From: Lacrimispora sphenoides
Lineage (GTDB): Bacteria > Bacillota > Clostridia > Lachnospirales > Lachnospiraceae
Assembly: GCF_900105215.1 (NCBI RefSeq)
Contig: NZ_FOIP01000002.1
Location: 1,116,001-1,180,000, forward strand
DNA length: 64,000 nucleotides
Direction of reading: 5' to 3'
Positions within the stretch are counted from its first letter, which is position 1. Every line of letters begins with the position of its first letter. The notes under the pieces are model-generated. The model worked only from the letters and a program-made list of their open reading frames with translations, was not told the origin of the DNA and did no database searches. Below, piece by piece: positions 42,173 through 49,967 of this stretch. The translations under genes and the position numbers were made by a program.

Positions 42173-43594
42173 ATGGAAATTGGGGCAAAAGAGATAGAAC
42201 TGATTGTAAAGGAAGTGCTTGCTGGCATAGAAAGCAGGGGTGTAAAGCCTTCTTACTTTTCCTCTCAAAGTGAAAATGGGGTATTTGAACAGGTAGAGGA
42301 TGCCATTGCAGCGGCCCACACGGCCCAGCGTGAATGGGTAGAGCATTACAGGATAGAAGACAGGCGGAGAATCATTGAAGCCATACGAATAACTGCAAAA
42401 AGCCATGCGAAAACCCTAGCAAAGATGGTTTGGGAAGAAACTGGCATGGGACGCTTTGAGGATAAGATCCAGAAGCATATGGCTGTTATTGAAAAGACCC
42501 CTGGCGTGGAATGTCTGACCACGGATGCCATTTCAGGTGATGAAGGATTGATGATAGAGGAGTGTGCTCCTTTTGGGGTAATCGGAGCCATTACGCCGTC
42601 CACCAATCCTACAGAAACCCTGATCAATAATACCATCAGTATGATAGCCGGAGGAAATTCCGTTGTATTTAATGTCCATCCGGGAGCGAAGAGATGCTGC
42701 GCCCATTGTCTGGAGCTTCTTCATCAGACCATTGTGGAAAACGGAGGACCGGCAAATTTAATCACCATGCAGAAAGAGCCTACCATGGAGGCCGTGAGCA
42801 AAATGACGGCTGATCCCAGAATCCGCCTCATGGTTGGTACCGGAGGAATGCCCATGGTTAATGCCCTGCTTCGCTCCGGAAAGAAGACCATCGGAGCAGG
42901 CGCGGGAAACCCGCCGGTCATTGTAGACGATACGGCGGATATAGATCTTGCAGCAAAAGAGATCTACCGTGGAGCTTCCTTTGATAACAACATTCTGTGC
43001 CTGGCGGAAAAGGAAGTCTTCGTCATGGAACGTGTTGCGGATGAGCTTGTGAATAAGATGGAAAAGGAAGGTGCGTACCTCCTTAATTCCAGGGAGTTAA
43101 ATGAAATCCTTAAGTTTGCCATGATTGAAAAAGACGGCAGCTATGAAGTGAATAAAAAATGGGTAGGAAAGGATGCGACCCTGTTTTTAGAAGCCATAGG
43201 GGTTTCCGGGCACAAGGATGTCCGCCTTCTGATCTGCGAGACAGACAGAAGCCATCCCTTTGTAATGGTAGAGCAGCTGATGCCCATACTTCCCATTGTA
43301 CGCTTAAGGACTTTTGAGGAATGCGTGGAGTGTGCAGTGGCGGCAGAGTCAGGCAACCGCCATACGGCATCCATGTTTTCCAGAAATGTTGAGAACATGA
43401 CCAAATTTGGAAAAATCATTGAGACAACCATTTTTACGAAGAACGGCTCAACCTTAAAAGGGGTAGGAATCGGCGGAGAGGGCCATACGACCATGACAAT
43501 CGCAGGTCCTACCGGAGAGGGTCTTACCTGTGCAAGAAGCTTTACCAGAAGACGCAGGTGTATGCTGGCAGAAGGAGGCCTGCGGATCATCTAG
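42173..43594 (+). CDS. CoA-acylating aldehyde dehydrogenase (PduP/EutE-type), BMC-targeted
   Basis: A 473-residue enzyme converting an aldehyde with NAD and CoA to acyl-CoA. The catalytic cysteine is in NNILCLAEKEVFVM near residue 276; APFGVIGAITPSTNPTETL and GTGGMPMV are typical of the PduP/EutE group. The N-terminus MEIGAKEIELIVKEVLAGI is an amphipathic helix resembling the known PduP encapsulation peptide. AGGAGG precedes the ATG, 9 bp after the aldolase. It would take acetaldehyde or methylthioacetaldehyde made by the aldolase inside the shell. Confidence 0.92.
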   Translation: MEIGAKEIELIVKEVLAGIESRGVKPSYFSSQSENGVFEQVEDAIAAAHTAQREWVEHYRIEDRRRIIEAIRITAKSHAKTLAKMVWEETGMGRFEDKIQKHMAVIEKTPGVECLTTDAISGDEGLMIEECAPFGVIGAITPSTNPTETLINNTISMIAGGNSVVFNVHPGAKRCCAHCLELLHQTIVENGGPANLITMQKEPTMEAVSKMTADPRIRLMVGTGGMPMVNALLRSGKKTIGAGAGNPPVIVDDTADIDLAAKEIYRGASFDNNILCLAEKEVFVMERVADELVNKMEKEGAYLLNSRELNEILKFAMIEKDGSYEVNKKWVGKDATLFLEAIGVSGHKDVRLLICETDRSHPFVMVEQLMPILPIVRLRTFEECVECAVAAESGNRHTASMFSRNVENMTKFGKIIETTIFTKNGSTLKGVGIGGEGHTTMTIAGPTGEGLTCARSFTRRRRCMLAEGGLRII

Positions 43595-43610
43595 AGAGGG
43601 GAAGGTACAT

Positions 43611-43949
43611 ATGGCAATCGGCTTTTTGGAATGTGCAGGATATGGCGCAGTTCTTTATGCTATGGATAAGGCCTGTAAGGCAGCAAATGTGAGGATCATC
43701 GGGATCGACACCATCAATCCAAAGGATGCGACTGCATTCATTCCCCTTACGGTCCAGGTGAAATTTGAAGGCGGAATCGATGATGTGAAAGAGGCCTGTG
43801 AGGCAGCAAAAAGAGCAGCTCTTAAGTTTAACAGTCCGGAAGAGGTTTTGGTAGAGATGATCGAAAAACCATATGAGGGAACCAAGGCGTTATCTCATAT
43901 AACAAAGGTATCGTTTGAGGAAGAAAACATTATAAATTTCAGGAGGTAG
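43611..43949 (+). CDS. BMC-domain shell protein (BMC-H type, divergent)
   Basis: A 112-residue single-BMC-domain protein: AIGFLECAGYGAVLYAMDKACKAANV, then VQVKFEGGIDDVKEACEAAKRAA. It has a longer insertion and C-terminal tail than the PduA-like proteins after it. Start at the ATG at 43611 with GGGGAAGG upstream. Probably a hexamer tile with a special pore. Confidence 0.85.
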   Translation: MAIGFLECAGYGAVLYAMDKACKAANVRIIGIDTINPKDATAFIPLTVQVKFEGGIDDVKEACEAAKRAALKFNSPEEVLVEMIEKPYEGTKALSHITKVSFEEENIINFRR

Positions 43950-43955
43950 CAGGAT

Positions 43956-44234
43956 ATGGCATCCACATCAATTGGGTTAGTTGAAACAAGGGGTTTGACG
44001 GCATCCATCGAAGCAGCAGATGCGATGTTAAAGGCGGCAGATGTTGAGCTTGTGGGAACCGAGAAAATCGGCTCCGGTCTGGTAACCGTCATTGTAACCG
44101 GAGAGGTAGGCGCGGTAAAGGCAGCCACCGAGGCAGGAGAGGCGGCAGCTTCCAGAGTTGGGGAACTGGTAGCAGTTCATGTGATTCCAAGGCCGCACCA
44201 GGACATTGATAAAATTTTGCCAAGGATCAAATAG
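43956..44234 (+). CDS. BMC-H shell protein (PduA/PduJ-like)
   Basis: A 92-residue hexamer-forming shell protein. [35 protein letters not shown] and the C-terminal VHVIPRPH are canonical. The pore motif KIGSG matches the usual KIGSG loop of PduA. Nearly identical in core to the protein at 44616-44915, implying a duplication. Confidence 0.95.
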   Translation: MASTSIGLVETRGLTASIEAADAMLKAADVELVGTEKIGSGLVTVIVTGEVGAVKAATEAGEAAASRVGELVAVHVIPRPHQDIDKILPRIK

Positions 44235-44255
44235 ACATCAGCAAAGGTGGGCGTC

Positions 44256-44615
44256 ATGAAAACAAACCGAAACGCCATAGGGGTTTTAGAAATCAATTAT
44301 TATGCCAATACCGTTGTGGTGGTCGACCAGGCCTTAAAGGCGGCTGAAGTGGAAATTGTAAGCTGCCACAAGAAGCTGGGAGGAAGGATGTGCCACACGG
44401 TATTAGCGGGTGAGACCTCGGCGGTTCGTGCCGCCGTGGAGGCGGCTAAAGAGGCAGGACGGATCGTGGGAGACGACAATGTAAAAGTATCCGTGTCCAT
44501 TGAAAACCCTCATCCGGAGGTATTGAAGCTTTTAAATATGATTGACAGGCATGAAAACGAAAAGAATTCTGTAAAACCAGAGGAAGAAGAGCACAAAATC
44601 AAGGAGGAAAAGTAA
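44256..44615 (+). CDS. BMC-domain shell protein with charged C-terminal tail
   Basis: A 119-residue protein. The BMC domain (AIGVLEINYYANTVVVVDQAL; LGGRMCHTVLAGETSAVRAAVEAAKEAG) is followed by about 30 mostly charged residues (EEEEHKIKEEK). A Cys lies at the pore-side segment (SCHKKLGGRMC). I start at ATG 44256 after AAAGGTGG; GTG at 44247 is an alternative. The tail could face the lumen and bind cargo, as proposed for tailed shell proteins such as PduK/EutK, but it has no visible Fe-S or DNA-binding motif. Confidence 0.82.
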   Translation: MKTNRNAIGVLEINYYANTVVVVDQALKAAEVEIVSCHKKLGGRMCHTVLAGETSAVRAAVEAAKEAGRIVGDDNVKVSVSIENPHPEVLKLLNMIDRHENEKNSVKPEEEEHKIKEEK

Positions 44616-44915
44616 ATGGCAGAGACAGCAGTAAAAAAGGGAATGTTAGCACTTGGAATGATTGAGACAAGAGGCCTTACCGCATCGATCGAGGCAGCAG
44701 ATGCCATGTTAAAGGCAGCAGACGTTGAAATGGTGGGAACCGAGAAAATCGGCTCCGGTTTGGTGTCGGTTATGGTTCAGGGAGACGTGGGAGCTGTCAA
44801 GGCGGCAGTGGAAGCAGGAGAGGAAGCAGCCTCCAGAGTGGGAGAGGTAGTAGCAGTTCATGTGATCCCAAGACCCCATAATTCCATAGGCGGAATTCTT
44901 CCATTCCTTAAATAA
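44616..44915 (+). CDS. BMC-H shell protein (PduA/PduJ-like), second copy
   Basis: A 99-residue shell protein very similar to that at 43956-44234 but with a longer start ([20 protein letters not shown]) and a different end ([10 protein letters not shown]). The pore motif KIGSG is kept. Its ATG immediately follows the previous stop, with AAGGAGG inside the preceding gene. Confidence 0.95.
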   Translation: MAETAVKKGMLALGMIETRGLTASIEAADAMLKAADVEMVGTEKIGSGLVSVMVQGDVGAVKAAVEAGEEAASRVGEVVAVHVIPRPHNSIGGILPFLK

Positions 44916-44951
44916 AAAGAACAGGAAAGAGTTTAGAGGCGGAGGCTTACA

Positions 44952-45608
44952 ATGGAAAACAGGGAAGAACTGATTCAGAAGGTAACCGCACTGGTCCTGG
45001 ATAACTGGAAGAGGCTCAGCACACAGCCTTACCAGGTTCCTGTTGGAATCTCGGCAAGGCATGTGCATCTGTCAAAGGAACATGTGGAAGCGCTTTTTGG
45101 AGCCGGCTACCGGCTGACTCCAATGAAGGCTTTAAGCCAGCCGGGACAGTTTGCCTGTGAGGAACAGGTTGCTGTTTCTGGTCCGGCCGGAACGCTTCCT
45201 AAGGTACGGATTCTAGGACCGGAGAGAAAACAAAGCCAGGTGGAAATGGCCTCCGGTGACTGCAGGATCCTTGGAATACAGCCACAGGTAAGATCATCAG
45301 GAGATTTAAAGAGAACTCCCGGGATCATGTTGAAAGGACCAAAGGGAGAGGTCCTTCTGACAGAGGGCGTCATCATCGCGGACCGTCATATCCATATGAC
45401 GCCGGAAGACGCCCAGTGGTTTGGAGTATCGGATCAGGATCGGGTAAGTGTTTCAGTCGATGGGCCAAAGGGCGGTGTGCTCGGCCATGTACTTATTCGT
45501 GTTACCCGTGACAGCAGGCTGGATTTCCATGTGGATACAGACGATGCCAATGCGTTTCAGTTAAAGCAGGGACAATGGGTAACCATTAGAAAGGAAGAGG
45601 CCAGGTGA
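44952..45608 (+). CDS. pduL: PduL-type phosphotransacylase, BMC-targeted
   Basis: A 218-residue enzyme exchanging CoA for phosphate on acyl groups, so recycling CoA inside the shell. Two PduL domains are marked by GISARHVHLS and ADRHIHMTPEDA, the zinc-binding histidine motifs. The N-terminal MENREELIQKVTALVLDNW helix is a likely encapsulation peptide. No acetate kinase gene is nearby, so the acyl-phosphate must be used by a kinase elsewhere. Confidence 0.93.
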   Translation: MENREELIQKVTALVLDNWKRLSTQPYQVPVGISARHVHLSKEHVEALFGAGYRLTPMKALSQPGQFACEEQVAVSGPAGTLPKVRILGPERKQSQVEMASGDCRILGIQPQVRSSGDLKRTPGIMLKGPKGEVLLTEGVIIADRHIHMTPEDAQWFGVSDQDRVSVSVDGPKGGVLGHVLIRVTRDSRLDFHVDTDDANAFQLKQGQWVTIRKEEAR

Positions 45609-45865
45609 TATTAGGAACAATCATGGGAACTGTGGTTTCCACAAGAAAATGCAGGAATCTGGTTGGATTCAAGCTACTTTTGGTAGAACCATATTATGGG
45701 GATCAGAAGGATATTTTTGTAGCGGCCGATACCATTGGTGCAGGGATTGGGGAACTGGTACTAGTAACCACTGACAATACGACTCAGTATGCACTGGACC
45801 GTTCGGCACCTATAGATGCCTATATCGTTGGCATCGTAGATGCGCCGCCGCAGCCGGGAAGGTAA
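45605..45865 (+). CDS. BMC-P vertex protein (EutN/CcmL family)
   Basis: An 86-residue pentamer-forming protein that caps shell vertices: MILGTIMGTVVSTRKC, VEPYYGDQKDIFVAADTIGAG, then AYIVGIVDA. GTG start at 45605 overlapping the PduL stop by 4 bp. It is the only vertex gene of the operon. Confidence 0.93.
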   Translation: MILGTIMGTVVSTRKCRNLVGFKLLLVEPYYGDQKDIFVAADTIGAGIGELVLVTTDNTTQYALDRSAPIDAYIVGIVDAPPQPGR

Positions 45866-45894
45866 GGCTTAACGTAGTAGGAGAGGTAGTGCTT

Positions 45895-47019
45895 ATGGAA
45901 CAGGAAACGCTTAAGATTTTGGCAGTGGCAGATCCGGCGGTGGAAGGTTATCTGGATAAAGAACTGGGGATTATAGACGGATATGGAGGAAACGTGGATT
46001 TTCATATCGTGCCCTGGGCGGATTACTATCCGATGATGATGAAAGCATTTACAGGGGAAGCAGATTATGACATTGTCATGGTTGCAGGCCATTTATGGCT
46101 TCGTGACTTTGTAGAAAACGGATACCTTTCGGAACTTGCGCTTGAGGAAGAAGACATCCTTCCGGTCATTGCAGAAGAAATGAAGTATAAGGGAAAGGCG
46201 TATTTATCTCCCTCATTCTGTGACGGACATATGATCGTCTACCGTAAAAGCCTCCTTGAACAGGTGTTGGGAAAAGAACTTGGAAGCGTCATCACTCCCC
46301 GGGAATACATAGAAACGGCAAAAGCTTACAAGGCGGCCTGTGGGGAACAGGCAGTAGCCATGAAGGCTGATAAGTCTGAGATATTTACCGATGCCCTTCC
46401 CTTCCTGCGCATGTACGGAGGAGATGCTTATGATCCCGATGGATCTGCGGCCTGCGGAAAGGAAGATGCGGTAAAGGGTCTGAAATCCTATGTGGAACTG
46501 AGAGCTTGTGCAGTTAGTGGTACGGATAGCTTCGGCAACGGGGAAATTGCAGAAACTATCCGCCAAAAAAGAGCTGCTATGGCAGTTACCTGGAGCGGTC
46601 AGATGGGAGAAGTGTTTAAGGAAGGCTGTATGGAACCAGAGGATCTGGGATTCTCCACTTTTTCCACGGCCTGGAACGTGACCTGGTCCTTTGGAATCTG
46701 CTCAAGCTGCAGGAAAAAAGAAGCTGCTGAGAAATTTCTTTCGTACCTTCGGTCACCGGAGGTGGATCAGAAGGTGGGAAGAATGAGTGGTGCTCCTGTA
46801 AGAAGAGGAAGCTATCTGGAAGGAGCCGGTGACTGCCCCTGGTTTCCGGTACAGCAGAAGATGATGGAACTTGCAAGACCCCTTCCCGATCTGTCAAAGG
46901 CAGGGGAGAAAAACGGAGTCCTTTATGAGAAAATCTTTGAGGCTTTTTCCGGAAAAAAGACAGCAGAAGAAGCCATGAGGGAAGCCGGGAAAATGATGAG
47001 TGGCATAACCGAGCTGTAA
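45895..47019 (+). CDS. Solute-binding-fold protein without signal peptide, in the BMC operon
   Basis: A 374-residue protein that looks like an extracellular solute-binding protein family 1 (sugar ABC receptor): VPWADYYPMMMKAFTGEADYDIVMV, AYLSPSFCDGHMIVYRKSLL, MAVTWSGQMG, FLSYLRSPEVDQK. It begins MEQETLKILAV with no signal peptide, lipobox or membrane segment, so it must be cytosolic or inside the shell. Start ATG at 45895 after AGGAGAGG; GTG at 45889 is too close to that site. Set between the vertex protein and the CoA-disulfide reductase-like gene. Its function is unknown; a ligand carrier, sensor or sequestering protein for the pathway is inference. A C-terminal AEEAMREAGKMMSGI helix could be a targeting helix. 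Confidence 0.8.
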   Translation: MEQETLKILAVADPAVEGYLDKELGIIDGYGGNVDFHIVPWADYYPMMMKAFTGEADYDIVMVAGHLWLRDFVENGYLSELALEEEDILPVIAEEMKYKGKAYLSPSFCDGHMIVYRKSLLEQVLGKELGSVITPREYIETAKAYKAACGEQAVAMKADKSEIFTDALPFLRMYGGDAYDPDGSAACGKEDAVKGLKSYVELRACAVSGTDSFGNGEIAETIRQKRAAMAVTWSGQMGEVFKEGCMEPEDLGFSTFSTAWNVTWSFGICSSCRKKEAAEKFLSYLRSPEVDQKVGRMSGAPVRRGSYLEGAGDCPWFPVQQKMMELARPLPDLSKAGEKNGVLYEKIFEAFSGKKTAEEAMREAGKMMSGITEL

Positions 47020-47040
47020 CAATATGATCAGGGAGAAAAC

Positions 47041-48375
47041 ATGAAGATTATTATAATTGGAGGAGTAGCGGCAGGAATGAGTGCCGCCTCCAAGATCCGC
47101 AGGGTCGACCCGGACGCGAAAGTAACGGTCTATGAAAAGGGAGGTTTTCTCTCTTATGGAGCGTGCGGACTTCCCTACTATGTGGGAGATTATAACGATG
47201 ATTACCGCAAGATGATCGCCCGTTCACGGGAGACCTTTACCAAGATGGGCATAGAAACCTTCCTCCGCCACGAGGTACAATCCGTTGACGTGGATAGGAA
47301 AGAAGTCCTTGTAAAGAACCTTGAAAATGGTCAGGAATTTACGGATTCTTACGATAAATTAATGATAGCTGTGGGGGCATCGGCTGTTGTTCCTCCTTTT
47401 CCGGGCAGGGAGCTTATGGGAGTCCATGTATTAAAGTCCATGGAAGACGGGATCTTTTTAAAGGAATATGCAAAAATGCCGGAAATCCGGAACATCGTCA
47501 TCGTTGGAGGTGGATATATCGGAGTGGAGTGTGCGGAAGCATTTTTGAATCTGGGAAAGAATGTCCGCATGCTTGAGGCAGCTCCCAGAATTCTTATGCC
47601 CTTTGACGAAGAAATCGCCGCCCTGGCCCATGATGAGCTGGTAAAGTCAGGGGTTCTGCTTAACACCGGAGAAAAGGTGGAAGGGTTTTATGGAGACGGT
47701 CTTTATGTAAAAGGTGTGAAAACAGATAAGGGAACCTACGATGCGGATCTGGTGATCGTTGCCGTGGGTGTCCGTCCCTGTACGGAATTTTTGAAGAACA
47801 CAGGAATCTCCATGGGGAAAAACGGCGGTCTCATCGTGGACCGGGAAATGAGAACTTCTATTCCGGATGTGTATGCGGCGGGAGACTGTATTTTAGTCTA
47901 TAACGAAGTATTAGAGGAAGACAGCTTTCTGGCTCTCGGAACAGTTGCGAACAAATGCGGCAGAATCGCAGGTGCCAATTTAGCAGGGGGCCATGAATCG
48001 TTTATCGGTGCCCTTGGGTCTGCGGCGATCAAGGTGTGCGGGCTGGAACTTGGACGTACGGGTATGGGAGAAGGAGATGCCATACGTCTTTCTAAGGATT
48101 ATAAGACTTTGATAATCCAGGCAAACGACCATCCGGCGTACTATCCGGATCCAACGCCAATTACCATAAAGCTGATCTATGAAAAAGGAACAAAAAGGCT
48201 GCTTGGCGCACAGACCTGCGGGCAAAAGGGGGCTGTTTTGCGGGCAGATGTATTCGCTGTGGCAATTCATTGCAGGATGACAACGGCAGAGCTTGGAATG
48301 ACGGATCTCATTTACGCACCTCCATTTTCCGGGGTATGGGATGCCATCCAGATTGCCTGCAATGCAGCGAAATAA
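47041..48375 (+). CDS. CoA-disulfide reductase / NADH oxidase-like flavoprotein
   Basis: A 444-residue FAD/NAD(P)H oxidoreductase. FAD-binding IIGGVAAGMSAASKIRR, the single redox cysteine in SYGACGLPYYV near residue 43, NAD-binding VIVGGGYIGVECAEAFL, and YAAGDCILV. The single-cysteine SYxxCGLPY motif is the mark of CoA-disulfide reductases and their relatives. In this operon it could keep CoA or another thiol reduced, or oxidise NADH. No extra rhodanese domain is present. Confidence 0.82.
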   Translation: MKIIIIGGVAAGMSAASKIRRVDPDAKVTVYEKGGFLSYGACGLPYYVGDYNDDYRKMIARSRETFTKMGIETFLRHEVQSVDVDRKEVLVKNLENGQEFTDSYDKLMIAVGASAVVPPFPGRELMGVHVLKSMEDGIFLKEYAKMPEIRNIVIVGGGYIGVECAEAFLNLGKNVRMLEAAPRILMPFDEEIAALAHDELVKSGVLLNTGEKVEGFYGDGLYVKGVKTDKGTYDADLVIVAVGVRPCTEFLKNTGISMGKNGGLIVDREMRTSIPDVYAAGDCILVYNEVLEEDSFLALGTVANKCGRIAGANLAGGHESFIGALGSAAIKVCGLELGRTGMGEGDAIRLSKDYKTLIIQANDHPAYYPDPTPITIKLIYEKGTKRLLGAQTCGQKGAVLRADVFAVAIHCRMTTAELGMTDLIYAPPFSGVWDAIQIACNAAK

Positions 48376-48406
48376 AGGAGTGCAGGATAGAAAGTGAGGT
48401 CAGACC

Positions 48407-49219
48407 ATGAGTAAAATAATGACTTTGCAGGAGGCAGCAGCCCGGATCCATGACGGGGATATCCTTGGTCTTGGCGGCAATGTGCTCCATAGGGCGCCCA
48501 TGGCAATGGTCCGGGAGCTGGTGCGTCAGAAAAAAAGGGACTTAAAGCTGGTAAAGACGGCTGGAGCCATGGATGTCGACATGCTTTGCTTCGGAGGCTG
48601 TGTTTCCAGTGTAGATGCCGGCTTTATCAGTTATGAAAGTGAATATTCTCTGGCCGGACATTACCGTAAGGCCGTTGAAAGCGGAGCTGTGAAAGGAAAT
48701 GAGCATGCCTGTTATACGGTGATCTCCGCGCTCCGTGCCGCCAGCTACGGAGTGGGATTTATGCCTGTAAAAGGACTTGTGATCAGTGACTTAATCGATG
48801 CCAATGATTATTTTATACGGGTCGAGGATCCGTTTACAAAGGAGCCGGTGACAGTGGTAAAGGCCATAAGGCCGGATGTTGCGGTCATCCATGTGCAGGA
48901 GGCGGATGAAGATGGGAACGCCAGGATCACAGGACCGTTATTCGAGGATGTTCTGTTTTCCAGGGCGGCCAAAAGAGTCATCCTGACAGCAGAGAATATC
49001 GTCCATGGATCTGCATTTACTGGCAGTTCAAAAAAGGCGGATATTCCTCATTTTCTGGTAGAAGCAGTTGTCAGAGTTCCCAAAGGGGCTGCACCCTGTT
49101 CCTGTCCGGGTTCTTATGATATTGACGGAAAGAATTTAAAAGAATTTAAAGGGCTGAAAGATTTGGACGGCCTGAATGCCTATTTAAAAGCATTTGAAAA
49201 GTCCGATTACAAAGGATAA
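48407..49219 (+). CDS. CoA transferase, alpha subunit
   Basis: A 270-residue subunit of a glutaconate/3-oxoacid-type CoA transferase (family I): DGDILGLGGNVLHRAPMAMVRELV, then FMPVKGLVISDL, and VIHVQEADEDGNARITGP. It pairs with the next gene. It may move CoA from the acyl-CoA made by the aldehyde dehydrogenase to a free acid, an alternative to PduL for recycling CoA. Confidence 0.85.
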   Translation: MSKIMTLQEAAARIHDGDILGLGGNVLHRAPMAMVRELVRQKKRDLKLVKTAGAMDVDMLCFGGCVSSVDAGFISYESEYSLAGHYRKAVESGAVKGNEHACYTVISALRAASYGVGFMPVKGLVISDLIDANDYFIRVEDPFTKEPVTVVKAIRPDVAVIHVQEADEDGNARITGPLFEDVLFSRAAKRVILTAENIVHGSAFTGSSKKADIPHFLVEAVVRVPKGAAPCSCPGSYDIDGKNLKEFKGLKDLDGLNAYLKAFEKSDYKG

Positions 49220-49230
49220 GGGGGCATGGC

Positions 49231-49956
49231 ATGATGGAAGAAAAATACAGAGTCAGCGATATTATGGTCTGCGCCATGGCCCGCCTCATACCTGACGGCA
49301 GCAAGGTGTTTCACGGAGTGTCCTCCCATATGCCTATGATTGCGCTGCTGCTTGCAAAAGCGCTTCATGCGCCGGGAGCAGTGCATTTGAATATTCCGGG
49401 CGGGACAGACCCGGATCCGGTGAGACTTAAAAAGTATACCAGTGCAGGCCCGGAGCTTTTGGAACGTGCCACAGCCTATTTTCCTTTAATGGAAGTATTT
49501 GACCTGGCCATGAGAGGGGAGTTAGATGTAGCATTCTTAAGCGGAATCCAGTTTGATTCCCACGGCAATGTCAATGCGTCGGTTATTGGAGATTATAAAA
49601 AACCAAAGGTGAGGATGCCGGGAGGAGCAGGCAGTGCCGTTCTCATACCAACGGCAAAGAGGGCGATTCTCTGGAGGACAAAGCATGACAAGCGCACCTT
49701 TGTGAACCAGGTGGATTTTGTAACTACCAGGGGAAATGTGGAACGGATCATCACCCCCTTATGCATATTTAAAATGGAAAACGGGGAAATGGTTCTGGAT
49801 ACCATTCACCCAACTTCCAGCTTAGAAGAGGTACAGGAAAATACCGGATTTCCCATAAAATCCTCCCATATCGCCTATACGCCCCTTCCTACAAAGGAAG
49901 AGCTGAGCGTGCTGAAACGGATCGATCCGGGAGATTTCAGAAATATAGAATTCTAA
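49231..49956 (+). CDS. CoA transferase, beta subunit
   Basis: A 241-residue partner subunit: DGSKVFHGVSSHMPMIALLLA, LDVAFLSGIQFDSHGNVNAS, and GGAGSAVLIPTAKRAILW. The usual catalytic Glu (in an S-E-N-G type motif) is not obvious to me; the loop reads LSGIQFD, as in glutaconate CoA-transferase-like beta chains. Separated from the alpha subunit by 11 bp. Confidence 0.82.
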   Translation: MMEEKYRVSDIMVCAMARLIPDGSKVFHGVSSHMPMIALLLAKALHAPGAVHLNIPGGTDPDPVRLKKYTSAGPELLERATAYFPLMEVFDLAMRGELDVAFLSGIQFDSHGNVNASVIGDYKKPKVRMPGGAGSAVLIPTAKRAILWRTKHDKRTFVNQVDFVTTRGNVERIITPLCIFKMENGEMVLDTIHPTSSLEEVQENTGFPIKSSHIAYTPLPTKEELSVLKRIDPGDFRNIEF

Positions 49957-49967
49957 GGAGGCCATTT

